Of a stretch of DNA of 64,000 nt, positions 57,001 to 64,000 are shown in pieces. Numbering within the stretch: position 1 is the first letter of the stretch; every line of letters starts with the position of its first letter. Under the pieces are notes generated by a model. It searched no databases, was not told the DNA's origin, and saw only the letters and a list, made by a program, of their open reading frames with translations. Origin of the DNA: Nemertoderma westbladi (lineage: Eukaryota; Xenacoelomorpha; Nemertodermatida; Nemertodermatidae); contig JAUCBJ010001176.1 of assembly GCA_032718475.1 (NCBI GenBank), positions 55,830 to 119,829 of the forward strand. Reading direction: 5' to 3'. The translations under genes and the position numbers were made by a program.

Positions 57001-60000
57001 ATATGCTGTCTATTTTGTTTATATTCTCACGAAGTTGCCGTTTTAATTGATTCTCGGAATCTTGGAGTTGTTTCAGGGAATCTTTCAGTTTACCTTCAGA
57101 TATCTTAAGTTCTTCCACTTCCTTTGAAAGTCTCTTTTGTTCTTTATTGGCCTTTTCTTCAAAATTGGCGTATTCCCTAAGCGCCTGGTCCATATCGCTC
57201 ATTCTCTGTCGCAAGTTCGTCTCCAATTCTTCTTTATCTTTAAGTAACTTTTTCGTTTCTTCAAGGTCTTCAGATAGTCGCTTTTCCTTCTTCTTAAATT
57301 CTTCCTCTTGTTGTTCAAGACGTTGATTAAGATTTCTTTCACGCTTTTCCATATCCTTAAGTTTATTTTGAACTTCATCGTGGTCCCTCTTAATATTCTT
57401 CAGTTCGGCTTCTTTATGTTCCAACGTTGATTTCAAATTGGAACATTTTTCACCTAGAGTTTTGTTTTTTGTTTCTAAATTAGAAACCTCGTTGGATAAA
57501 CGTTCGCTTTCGTCTCTTAGACGGCGATTTTCGAGTTCTTTCTCTCGATTTTCGTTTTTAATATCACCGTATTTTGTTTTTAAATCATCTAGATTCTCAG
57601 ACAACTTAGACTTTTCATTTTCCAATAAATCTACTTTATCTTCCAATGAATCTCGTCTCCTCTCCAACTCCCTAAAATCATCTTCCAATGTTCTCTTCTC
57701 TCTTTGCAACTCCCTAACCGAATCTTCAGCATCCTCGAGTTTACTCTGAAGTTGAGTTTCTCTTCTCTCCAAATCTTCATTTTTACGTTCCAGGTTGCTA
57801 ATATCCGAATTCAACCGTCTTTCTGTTTCCTTTAAATCCCTAATATCGTGGTCTTTATCTCGAATTTTATCTTCCAGCGCATCTTTCTCTTTCTTAGCGG
57901 TTTGAAGAGAATCCTGTAACCTTTTATTTTCGGTTTCCTGATCCTCAAGACGCCGCACATACTGTTGCTCCTTTCGTTCTAAATCAGAAATCTTATTTTT
58001 GGAATCCCAAATATCCTTCTGCAAGTCTCTAACTTCATTCTCCTTATCATTCAACGTCTGCTTCAGTTTATTTTCTCGTTCTTGTAGATCAACGTTATTT
58101 TTTTCCATCCTGGATAATTCATTTTTCATACGAGATTCGTTATCCTTCAGACGTTTATTCTCATGCTCCTGATCTCTCAATTCATTCTTAAGATCGCTAA
58201 CTTGTTTTGTACTCTGTCTGTATAAATCATCTAATTTCTGGTTATCATCTAACAAACTCGCAACTTTGTTATCTAATCTTTCCTTCTCTCGATTCAATTG
58301 ATTAACCTCAGACTCCAACTGCATGTTTTCCTTTTGAATGTCTCTGAATGCTTGATCCGCATCTTCCAACGCCTTCTGCAGTTGCTCTTCCCTCTTATCC
58401 AGTGCCAATTTCTGTTTTTCTAAAACATCAAGTTTATCCTTCAGATTTCTCTCACTCTCTTTTAACATCTCATTTTCTTTTTGTTGGGATTTCAATTTAT
58501 CAGAGATGTTTTTAATTTTACTTTGAGCATCCTCAAGTTGATCTGTTAGTTTATGATTTTGTTTCTCTTTCTCAAACAGACTTTTCTCAAGTTTTTCCTT
58601 TTCAGACTGAACATCTTTCAACGTTTCTGTAAGAAGATCGTTGTCATCTCGCATAGTTCTAAGATCTTTCTCCATTTGTTCTTTATCTTTCTCAAGGTCA
58701 TACACTCTGTTTTCCAGCCCGCGTTTAGCCTCATTTAAATCATCAATAGTTTTATCCTTTTCTATAACTTCATTCTGAAGTTTTCTCTCCCTTTCACATG
58801 CTTCAGATATTTCGTCTTCCAGATCCGACAATCTGTCCTTCAGTCTTGCTTCGGATTCTCTAAGCAATTGGTTTTCATTTTCTTTCTCTCTAATATCATT
58901 TTTGAGCTTCATATTCTCCTTATTCATTTGGTGGAGATCTTTTGTAAGTTTGTCTTTATCAGCTAATAGAGTTTTATTTTCGTTCTCCAACTTTTCTTTA
59001 TCTTGTCTCAACTCGTCATTTTCATCTCCTAATTTCTTTAAACTATTTCTCAACTGCGCTTCTATCTTCTCTTTCTCATGAAGTTTATCACGAAGTTGTT
59101 TTTCAATCTCTTCCTTTTCGCGAAGTTGATTGCGTAATTCTTCCTCAGTCTCCTCCAAATCTTTAATTTTTCGATCCATATCGTGGATCTGGTCTTTATA
59201 TTTATTTATATCCTTCTTCATATCTTTCATTGCATCTTCCATCTCATCGACAGTTCGCGCATCTTCGGCCAATCCTTGAAGCAAAGCAAGTTGTTGTCTC
59301 ATTTTCGATTCACTGTCTTCCAGCGATGCTAATTTATCGCGCATAGAATCTGCAGAACCCTCTAAACCAACAATATTCTTACTTAGCGTCCCGCTACCAT
59401 CATCCAGAGCATCCAACACGCCACTTTTCCGTAACTCTGCCAAATTTTTCTCCTTTTCTTTTTCGATTTCATTCAGTTTCTTTTGCAGCAACCGTTTTCG
59501 TTCCTCTTCATCTGCAGTTAATTTTGGTTTTTGTTTTGGTAATACCGAAGTTATTTCATCCCAAATATTTTGATTTGTTTCCTCCAATGATTCGACCTTC
59601 GATAACAATTCCGCATCCACATCTTCCAGTTCAGCAATTCTTAAATCCATTTCTTCCTTGGCTTTTAACAACTTCCGCTCCATTTCGCTCTCTAATTCCT
59701 CCAATCTTTCTTTCATTCGTCTCTCATTTTGTTCAAGATCTTTAACATATTTGTTATCTACAGTACTTCCTTTCTGAGAAGACGACTTTTGAAGCAACTC
59801 ATTCTGATATTTTATGTCGTCTAATCTCCTCTTTAAACTCTCCTCTTGATCCTCTAACTTTTGACAACGAAGTCTATACTCTTCTTCCGACTTCAGTAAG
59901 GCTTCCAACTTGCTCCTCAGCAGTTTCTCAGTATCTCTTAGATCCCCCAGTTCGGCTTCCATTTCTCGCACAGACTTTAGCTTCTCCTTTTGCTCTTTAC

Positions 60001-63000
60001 TTATGCCTTCCTTCAATTCTTCCTGAAGTTGTCTTATCTCTCGCTCCAATTCTTCAATCCTCTCTTGCAGTTGATCGATCTCCATTAGTTTCTCCAAGTC
60101 TCCAATCTGCGCTTTTAGAGCCCTTTGATGGTACTCCAATTCTTGGTAACCAGCAGCAGAATCCTTTGCATATTTATCCTTTCCTTCTTCATTCCACTTT
60201 TTCTCAACAAGCTCTTTCAGTCTGCTGACCTGTTTCATTTGTTTCTCACTGAATATGCCAGAGTCCTCAAGTTCTGCCCATTGCTCTTCGAGGAGTGCTG
60301 AACGCGCCTTTACTTCTTTCACTGTTTCATTAATAGCTTTCTCAACTCCGTACACCTTATCACACTGTTCTTTAAAGTCCTTTTCTGATTTACGATCCAT
60401 CAAAATACTCGCTGCTTCAATTTGATCGGTCCTTAATGCCGCAACTTCAGCCTCTAAATCTACAATCTTACCCCGAAGATCAACTTCTATTCCCTCGAGT
60501 ACATCTATTTCCCTTTGCAAATGCTCAGCACCATCAAATTTCATATCCGATGGGAACTTACCACCACCAGAAGTTTCTATGTTGTCAACGAGTGATTGTA
60601 GTTTTCTATTTTCTTGCTCCAATGTAATTATCTTATCTCGCATATGTGGATCAGTTAGACCTTCGATACTATTCCGCAACGGCATCTGAGACCCACGGCG
60701 GTCTATGCCAGGAATGTGGGAACCTCTTCTGTCCATATCCGTAGCAACAGGATTCAAGGATGACGTCTCCCTACGCTTGAAATCCTGCATTTTCGTTTTC
60801 AATTCTTTGTTGCTGTTTTCCAGTAATTGATTTCTTTTAAGGGAGTCACTTAAATCTTTCTGCAAATCAGCAACTTGGGTTTTTGTATCATTTAACTGAA
60901 ATCGAACATCTGATAATTCATTTATTTTCTCAGCCAACAAGTCCTGACCTCGTTCGCTTTCTTTTGATAAAAACATATAATCAGCCTCATTCTTTTGGTA
61001 CGCTTTTATCTGCTTATTTAGCTGGGCCTCCTTGGCTGATAATGCCTCACATTTTACCTCAAGGGTTTTCTTCGCAACCTGCAACTCTCTAATTTTTTCT
61101 TTAGGATTGTCTGAGTCTTCTTTGATTTCCACATCAACTTGCAATTCCTTAAATGTTGTCTGATATTCCTCTAATAAACCTTGGAATTTGAAATTGGAAT
61201 CCTGCGAGTTTTTCAACTGATCTCTTAAATCAGCTTCAACCACCTCTGCGTTTTCTAATTGTTTCTGAAGAACTTTTAGAGCTCCACTAGATTTTGAAGA
61301 ATCAGTAACAGCAAACGAACCTCTTTTTACACTCATTGATGCAGTTCTAACGCGACTTTCCAAATCCTCATTGTCAGATTGCAGTTGAGAAATCTTCAAT
61401 TCCAACTGCTTAACCTTCTCATCATGATCATCTTTAGAAACCTTATCTCTCTGATCCCTTGATCTCTTAGATGGTTTTGTTTCAGTGGCTGGGGTTACAA
61501 AGTCATCGTCTTCAGTTGTAATCTCGATAATTGGAATTGAACTTTTGGTGCGATCACGCTTTTCCGGTTTCCCTACTAGAAGATCGTTAATTTTCGCCTG
61601 GAGTTTTGAATTCTCTGTAGTGAGCGCCGTCACACGCTTCTCAGCCTTCGTAAGTTCTTTCTTGACTTTAACTTCCTCGATATTTAGAGAACTCGCTTCG
61701 CTTTTAGTTCGGCCTCTCTTATCATCAGCAGAAATTCGTTTGCTATCGAGCAATTCTTTATCCTTTTTCTTCAATTTTTCTTCATAATCTTTCTTCATTT
61801 CCGCGAATTCTTTGTCCTTTTTCTTAAGTTTCTCATTTTTATCTTCAAGGTCGTGTTCCTTTTTAGTTATATCCTTTTGAAATTTTTCAATTTGCCGTGA
61901 TGTATCCCCTGTTGCAGGGGAACCAGGCCTGCCATGCTGTTTCCGCAACTTGTCCATTTCTGCATTCTGTTTCTTTATTTCTAAGTTCAACTTATTAATA
62001 AGATTGGCCTCATCAGAGCCAGCACTCTTTCTATTTGATGGCTGAGACTTTTTCTGCAACAAGTCATTCACAATATCAATTTCGTCCCTTTTTGGATCAG
62101 TTTCCTTTAACAATCGAAGAACATCATTCGCTTTTAAGAGATCTTTTTTAAGTTTCATTAATTCATTTTCATTATCCTTAACAATTTCTTTGTATTCCGA
62201 CAAATCTCGTCGGATTTTCTCAGTTTCTTCCTCATTTTCCACTTTCTTATCATCTTTACCAAATCCTAGTAAACCACTGATAGAAAACTTGTTACCGGAG
62301 GATTCTGAGTTAATTAAATCCGCTTGCAATTTTTTATTTTCTTCATCGGCTGATGCCAATTTTCCTTTTATTTCACGTAATTCCTTTTTACTATCAGCCA
62401 ACTTTCCTTTCAGTTCCTGCTCAGGGGTCCTTTTAGATCCCTCTAAATCTTTAATACGTTGCAAGGCCTCCTCAAGTTTTTTCGATGCATCTGTATCAAC
62501 CAATAGACTTTGATCTCTTCTGGATTCTACGACTTTACCTCTATTATCAACCTTCTTAGAAGCATCTAATAATTCCTTCCGCAATCGCGATATTGTTTCT
62601 TTAGCATCTTTTAACTCGGATCCTCGTTCTTCGCTTAGTCTCCTGGAATCCCGCCTTGGTCTCGATTCTTGCATCTCACTGATACTTTTATTCGCCGCAA
62701 CCAGACTCGCGTTTGCCTCTTTTAGTTCTTTTGTTAAACTGGCGATTTTATTTTTCGATGCGTCACTCATATTTTTTGATGATGCTCGCGCTTTCTTATC
62801 TAACTCCGACTTGAGTTTCTTCTTGTCCGTTTCTAGGTAGGACATCTTTCTTTCAATTTCTCTCTTTTCCTTGGCGTGGCCGTCTTTATCTTTCTTTAAT
62901 ACACTTATCTGTGCCTTTAACCCCTTTTCTCCAGCCTCTAATTTACTCAATCGATTCAACGAGAATCTTTCGCTCTCAAGCAACGGCCCTTTCTTAATAT

Positions 63001-63903
63001 CTTCCGCCATGTCCAATATCTGTTTGTGTAGCGAAGATTTCTCCTCTTCCAAAACCAATTTATCTCGAGCCGCTTCCTCGTAATCAGATTCCAAACCAGC
63101 TAACTTATCTTCCACTGTCTGCAGTTTTGCTTTTAAATCGCCGTTTTCAACTTCGATTTGTTTCAGTTTCGATTCAAGATCTTCCGTGTATTCCTGTACG
63201 TAATTCGGGTCGCTAAGCAACGCAGCATCATTCAATGATTTTATGGAATTCTCCAACTCTATAATTTTCTCTTTCAGCGCAACTTCTTGGTTATCTGCGT
63301 GAGATATTTTATCACGCATATTTTTCTCGGTATTTTGCAACTCTTTGTTGCTCTTGGATTGTTGGCCTAACTCGTCCTGTAGTTCCTCTATCTTTTTCCG
63401 CATCAGATTATTCGCACTATCAGAATGATCCAATGCTTTCTTCAGTTCGCTTCCCTCCGATCTACAAATAAATTAATATGAAATAAATAAATATTTAAAT
63501 TTATTTATTTAGCGGTCAGCTGTAACGTTCCGTAACGTAAACAGTTCCGTAACTTAAACCGTAAAGTAATAGCTTTTTAAATACGCAACGTAATTTTACT
63601 GTATATTTTTTTCGTCAACCAAAAGATACCTGAGGCCGGAAAATGTTCGCTCAACGCTTACTTCAGTGACTGGTAAGGGGATCGCCACATTGGTGATTTC
63701 CTTTAGGACTTTCACGGGGTAAGAGGACCGCCATTTAAATAAGTCCACTTCCTAGGGGACCCGGGCAAGAACTTACCGACAATCTTTGAGATCCTTGCTA
63801 ATTTCATCGAGTTTCTTTTTGTGTTTCTGATTTAAAACGCTTTCTAGACGTTTTGTGCGCTGATTTACGAGGCTTTCTAGAACCTCATCTGGTGTGGAAG
63901 ATC
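35813..63903 (-). CDS. RIM-binding-protein-like giant coiled-coil/FN3/SH3 gene (21 exons, 5' end outside window)
   Basis: Built from 21 minus-strand exons, each bounded by AG and GT (exon list in separate entries). All phases agree, giving 9,608 coding bases and about 3,201 residues up to a TGA. The order is: a coiled coil of well over 2,000 residues, mostly in one exon; shorter coiled segments; Ser/Pro/Arg-rich linkers; one FN3-like domain (exons 18-19); a linker; and a C-terminal SH3 domain (exon 21) with the SPN, GLVPSNFLEEL pattern of RIM-binding-protein SH3 domains. RIM-BP-family proteins (RIMBP1-3, TSPOAP1) are cytoplasmic scaffolds; RIM-BPs link Ca2+ channels to vesicle release sites, and RIMBP3 is a sperm manchette protein. 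The usual extra SH3 and FN3 domains are not seen here. The large coil is unusual. Family assignment rests on the C-terminus. Confidence 0.75.
36002..36842. repeat. 58-bp minisatellite at the acceptor of exon 21, about 14 copies
   Basis: Unit GCGCGGAAATATATAGAAAG plus GGAAAGTTAGGCAGTAAATA and AAATACATGTTGGACAGA. On the minus strand it is a degenerate copy of the acceptor region: the pyrimidine tract CTAACTTTCCCTTTC followed by TTTCCGCGCTCTGTCC, resembling the start of exon 21 (TTTCGCGCCCTGTACG), with the TAG acceptor altered to TATAT in the copies. Confidence 0.9.
36849..36968. mobile_element. Foldback hairpin in intron 20
   Basis: Inverted repeat GTGTAAACGATACGCCGACA / TGTCGGCCTAGCGTTTACAT with further CAACCGAC/GTCGGTTG complementarity and a loop of about 50 bp. 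A small MITE-like element directly next to the 58-bp array. Confidence 0.65.
37034..37180 (-). CDS. RIM-BP-like gene, exon 20
   Basis: Bounded by TTCCAG|CTGGCG and AGACAG|GTATAT, 147 bp, phase 0/0. It encodes LAVLVYTGEESHDRSPSPKR and a linker ending LEVVAPPRQ, joining the FN3-like domain to SH3. Confidence 0.85.
37356..37443 (-). CDS. RIM-BP-like gene, exon 19 (FN3-like domain, C-terminal part)
   Basis: Bounded by GTTTAG|AGCGAA and TCTGAG|GTTTGT, 88 bp, phase 2/0. It encodes AKALVENIDLDCVQRLGVRT and VGVGDSVSE, matching the last strands of an FN3 fold (the xVRTV...G.SE pattern). Confidence 0.85.
37686..38125. repeat. 55-bp minisatellite containing exon 18's end and donor, eight copies
   Basis: Near-identical units with CCTAACTCTCCCTTATTCAC and TGACCTATGGGCGCTATCCA. 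The unit nearest the exon is partly coding; each of the others repeats the same exon end and donor, CATAG|GTCAGT. Reading past the first donor hits a stop in the second unit, so only the exon-proximal donor is productive. Confidence 0.95.
38095..38260 (-). CDS. RIM-BP-like gene, exon 18 (FN3-like domain, N-terminal part)
   Basis: Bounded by CGCAG|GTCCAA and CATAG|GTCAGT, 166 bp, phase 1/2. It encodes PTKLTVQHIVTGRGILLTWQ with the Trp and PP of strand B/C, then VVVQGYEITVDG, a FN3 C-C' pattern like that of RIM-BP FN3 domains. The 3' end of the exon is part of the 55-bp array. Confidence 0.85.
38383..38504 (-). CDS. RIM-BP-like gene, exon 17
   Basis: Bounded by ATCCAG|GTTGGA and GCCG|GTAAGA, 122 bp, phase 2/1. 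It encodes LDGTNPAPSAFDILNCRIPR and PGQPLKPSGRHGDSSGIKPA, a Pro-rich linker leading into the FN3-like domain. Confidence 0.85.
38680..38811 (-). CDS. RIM-BP-like gene, exon 16
   Basis: Bounded by ACGTAG|ATGGAG and GCCAG|GTGAGT, 132 bp, phase 2/2. It encodes WSSPQFRKSSGRSTPSTPIR and a Ser/Tyr-rich linker; disordered, no domain recognised. Confidence 0.85.
39201..39341 (-). CDS. RIM-BP-like gene, exon 15
   Basis: Bounded by TTACAG|ATACCC and TTTAG|GTGAGT, 141 bp, phase 2/2. It encodes YPHIADVLIERNDGGSEASV and an RS-rich linker, RSRSVSPTRRISG. Confidence 0.85.
39470..39742 (-). CDS. RIM-BP-like gene, exon 14
   Basis: Bounded by TTAACAG|AATGTC and ACACAG|GTAGGG, 273 bp, phase 2/2, encoding about 90 residues from MSRFDANIQDKQSRTNRHFE, with a His-rich patch MHHQHHHDPVRQ, to SLLGEVKH. 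Confidence 0.85.
39953..40222. repeat. 38-bp minisatellite containing exon 13's end and donor, about seven copies
   Basis: Unit TTGTATTTACCTTGTAGGTG plus ACTGTGCGATGTGCTGAC. On the minus strand every unit repeats the exon end and the donor CTACAAG|GTAAAT. Only the first donor can keep the frame, because reading on meets TAA immediately (AGG TAA). Confidence 0.95.
40191..40330 (-). CDS. RIM-BP-like gene, exon 13
   Basis: Bounded by GATTTAG|ACTTTG and CTACAAG|GTAAAT, 140 bp, phase 0/2. It encodes TLEETANQLQMERLQSQQYK, a helix, and a Ser-rich end STSQHIAQSPT. The exon's last 32 or so bases and its donor are the first unit of the 38-bp array. Confidence 0.8.
40828..41073. repeat. 51-bp minisatellite in intron 12
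   Basis: About 4.8 near-perfect copies of a unit with CTTATATGTCCATCTGTGTA and TTTGGGGTTGATGTGTGGTG. It begins about 40 bp from the donor of exon 12. Open frames in both strands are repeat translations. Confidence 0.95.
41113..41266 (-). CDS. RIM-BP-like gene, exon 12
   Basis: Bounded by TTCTAG|AACACC and GCAAAG|GTTGGT, 154 bp, phase 2/0. It encodes TPRTIMAATDIVNRDLVIEK and a charged helix ending RHCRKKAK. Confidence 0.85.
41771..41853 (-). CDS. RIM-BP-like gene, exon 11 (two possible donors)
   Basis: Acceptor TTCCAG|GTAGAA. A 21-bp direct duplication supplies two donors, AAG|GTGTTC (exon end 41771) and AAG|GTGTGT (exon end 41750). Both leave phase 2 and fit exon 12. It encodes a basic RS-like linker, VERSLSRGRKRISRSGSN, with SISSP once or twice. 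Confidence 0.75.
42300..42564 (-). CDS. RIM-BP-like gene, exon 10
   Basis: Bounded by CCACAG|TGAATC and GAGGAG|GTAAGA, 265 bp, phase 2/0. It encodes a Ser/Arg/Pro/His-rich linker (SRIRSRSVPPLPSPRPTPTS, possible SH3 ligands) followed by a helical segment (NNIYNVIHDLQNKMDDLKGS). Confidence 0.85.
43149..43220. repeat. 20-bp repeat in intron 9
   Basis: TACCATTTGTTACCATTAGG in about 3.6 perfect copies. The rest of this 1.16-kb intron is unremarkable AT-rich DNA. Confidence 0.9.
43723..43887 (-). CDS. RIM-BP-like gene, exon 9
   Basis: Bounded by TTGCAG|AGACCA and CATCG|GTAAGT, 165 bp, phase 2/2. It encodes DQGFITMYQARERIFHKDSD and then LVEIRKTDYDLAIPLREALT and an acidic-basic end. No known domain recognised. 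Confidence 0.85.
44064..44727. repeat. 25-bp minisatellite at the donor of exon 8, about 26 copies
   Basis: Unit ACCTAATATCCTAATTTACA plus TCAGC. On the minus strand it reads ...TTAGGATATTAG..., and the donor itself is GTAGGATATTA, so the array runs right into the splice site and the donor resembles the unit. Variants are CACCTAAT, CAACCAAT and CTACTAAT. Confidence 0.95.
44728..44877 (-). CDS. RIM-BP-like gene, exon 8
   Basis: Bounded by CATTAG|AGATGA and TAGCAG|GTAGGA, 150 bp, phase 2/2. It encodes DEILSALTMAESPLNQAASE and then ALSQILRALPALHKSKSESS, a helical segment and a Ser-rich linker. Confidence 0.85.
44914..48141. repeat. 27-bp minisatellite filling intron 7, about 119 copies
   Basis: Unit CAGCAGTTATTAGTTAGCAT plus AACTAAT. 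Each unit contains the perfect inverted repeat TTAGTTA-GCA-TAACTAA. In some units the centre is inverted (AGTTATGCTAACT in place of AGTTAGCATAACT). Because 27 is a multiple of three, long open frames appear (for example 46646-47500), but they are repeat translations, not genes. The array starts about 36 bp from the acceptor of exon 8. Confidence 0.95.
48303..48403 (-). CDS. RIM-BP-like gene, exon 7
   Basis: Bounded by TCGTAG|ATTGAC and CTCCAA|GTGAGT, 101 bp, phase 0/2. It encodes IDSKIDQPHKVSPIKSSSRQ and TQTENIKQMVFTS, a Ser/Lys-rich linker that ends the continuous coiled coil. The next exon completes the split codon as Lys. Confidence 0.8.
48788..48942. mobile_element. GC-rich hairpin MITE in intron 6
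   Basis: Perfect terminal inverted repeats of about 36 bp, beginning AAGGCCATGATACACCACAG and continuing GAGCGGCGAGCGGCAGC, around a short AT-rich centre. The GC-rich arms stand out from the AT-rich surroundings. A second, internal copy of the GGTGTATCAT end (about 48836) makes the left half partly self-complementary. Confidence 0.8.
48986..49186 (-). CDS. RIM-BP-like gene, exon 6
   Basis: Bounded by CTGTAG|AATAAG and GCGGCGT|GTAAGT, 201 bp, phase 0/0, encoding 67 residues starting NKIDDLERVNCNLVGEANDI and ending QQLERMRR. Helical, continuing the coiled region. Confidence 0.85.
49545..55684. repeat. 23-bp minisatellite filling intron 5, about 265 copies
   Basis: Unit ACAGCTGTTATACGGACATA plus CTG, over 6 kb. 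Each unit carries the palindrome ACAGCTGT with the E-box CAGCTG. Variants are ATTCGG, ATAAGG, ACGTACTG and, nearest exon 5 (about 55040-55670), a homogeneous block ending CGGACGGAGTG. Segments of several hundred bp repeat with the same variant order (for example 50060-50460 and 50800-51180), so higher-order duplication occurred. Confidence 0.95.
55692..55847 (-). CDS. RIM-BP-like gene, exon 5
   Basis: Bounded by CTTAG|CTGGAA and ATGAAG|GTTAGT, 156 bp, phase 0/0. It encodes 52 residues starting LERNLAQELVKQLQAIEAKL, coiled coil. The 23-bp array begins about ten bases after its donor. Confidence 0.85.
56075..56179 (-). CDS. RIM-BP-like gene, exon 4
   Basis: Bounded by TATAG|GCGGAG and AATCAG|GTTGGT, 105 bp, phase 0/0. 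It encodes AELSAAQETKLGLLGQIDAL and 15 more residues, helical. The flanking introns are short (146 and 227 bp). Confidence 0.85.
56326..56439 (-). CDS. RIM-BP-like gene, exon 3
   Basis: Bounded by TTCAG|GACTCC and TTACAG|GTAATC, 114 bp, phase 0/0. It encodes 38 residues starting DSIMNQEAMESEIKKL, helical. Confidence 0.85.
56440..56872 (-). repeat. Intron 2 with (CATA)n microsatellite
   Basis: A 433-bp intron. About 56503-56685 is a nearly pure CATA tetranucleotide run with interruptions CATAAATA and CAAACATA. Open frames through it (all Met-Tyr-Val-Cys or Thr-Tyr-Ile-His) are artefacts of the repeat. Confidence 0.9.
56873..63461 (-). CDS. RIM-BP-like gene, giant coiled-coil exon (6,589 bp)
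   Basis: One exon of about 2,196 codons. It begins after TTGTAG|ATCGGAGG and ends ATTAAG|GTATGT. It is Lys/Glu/Leu-rich throughout, with heptad-like spacing and hardly any proline outside a few short breaks (for example GRPGSPATGD and SLNPVATDMDRRGSHIPG), so it should form a very long coiled coil. The in-frame start at 63433 is a TTG within the exon and not a real initiation site; the frame is open back to the splice acceptor at 63461. Phase is 2 in, 0 out. Confidence 0.9.
63777..63903 (-). CDS. RIM-BP-like gene, first exon in the window
   Basis: Begins after TATAG with two bases completing a codon and ends CG|GTAAGT. It encodes SSTPDEVLESLVNQRT and onward to KDLKDC, a charged helical segment. 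The phase (2 bases in, 2 bases out) joins exon 2 as an Arg codon. The incoming phase requires at least one more exon upstream of the window edge. Confidence 0.8.
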
Positions 63904-64000
63904 CTATAAAAGTTATTAAAATAAAGGAAACATTAAGTAACGGAACATCGGCTATTTTGTTTAGTAAATATAAAATCATATATATAAATAATATAATATA

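Noticed and set aside
63425-63433. Translation start of the coiled-coil protein at 63433
   Set aside because: The codon is TTG, and the frame is open upstream to a good splice acceptor at 63461 that joins the previous exon in phase.

Overview
The window is nuclear DNA of an invertebrate metazoan. It holds spliced genes with GT-AG introns, tRNA-derived SINEs, foldback MITEs, a non-LTR retrotransposon relic, a BEL/Pao LTR retrotransposon (a lineage known from animals) and many tandem repeats. The species cannot be read from the sequence. The two host genes, an EHD-like GTPase and a RIM-binding-protein-like scaffold, are animal families.

Layout. 1-8272 is repeat-dominated: a broken non-LTR reverse transcriptase with a (GTA)n tail, a 49-bp minisatellite, a 910-bp palindromic foldback element, a SINE, AT-rich DNA with a second foldback family, and the left part of a 41-bp satellite. 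8273-25700 is one 17.4-kb BEL/Pao element inserted into that satellite. It has 1,915-bp LTRs that I found to differ at only four positions, and a TTGAT target duplication. Its internal part encodes a long Gag-like ORF, RT, RNase H plus integrase, and, where env would sit, a 1,241-residue ORF with three zinc knuckles. Pol is broken: no protease or Gag zinc knuckle is found, and RT and RNase H lie in different frames. The satellite resumes to about 28262, followed by foldbacks and SINEs.

30618-33188 (+) is an intronless EHD-type dynamin-like gene with a degenerate EH-domain calcium loop and a 19-residue tandem repeat tail. Convergent to it, 35813-63903 (-) is a large spliced gene whose 5' end lies beyond the window. 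I could trace 21 exons with consistent phases from 63903 down to a stop at 35813, about 3,201 residues. Most of it is coiled coil in one 6.6-kb exon, followed by small exons, an FN3-like domain and a C-terminal SH3 domain of the RIM-binding-protein type. Its introns are filled by minisatellites (units of 20-58 bp), several of which begin at, or contain copies of, the adjoining splice site.

Most notable: (1) a motif of about 20 bp, GGAAGACTCGCGAGCCT, recurs at least 13 times inside the retroelement, read in two different frames in its ORFs and also present in its non-coding segments, which points to a nucleic-acid-level role; (2) the zinc-knuckle ORF in the env position; (3) tandem arrays that seem to have grown out of exon-intron junctions in the RIM-BP-like gene.
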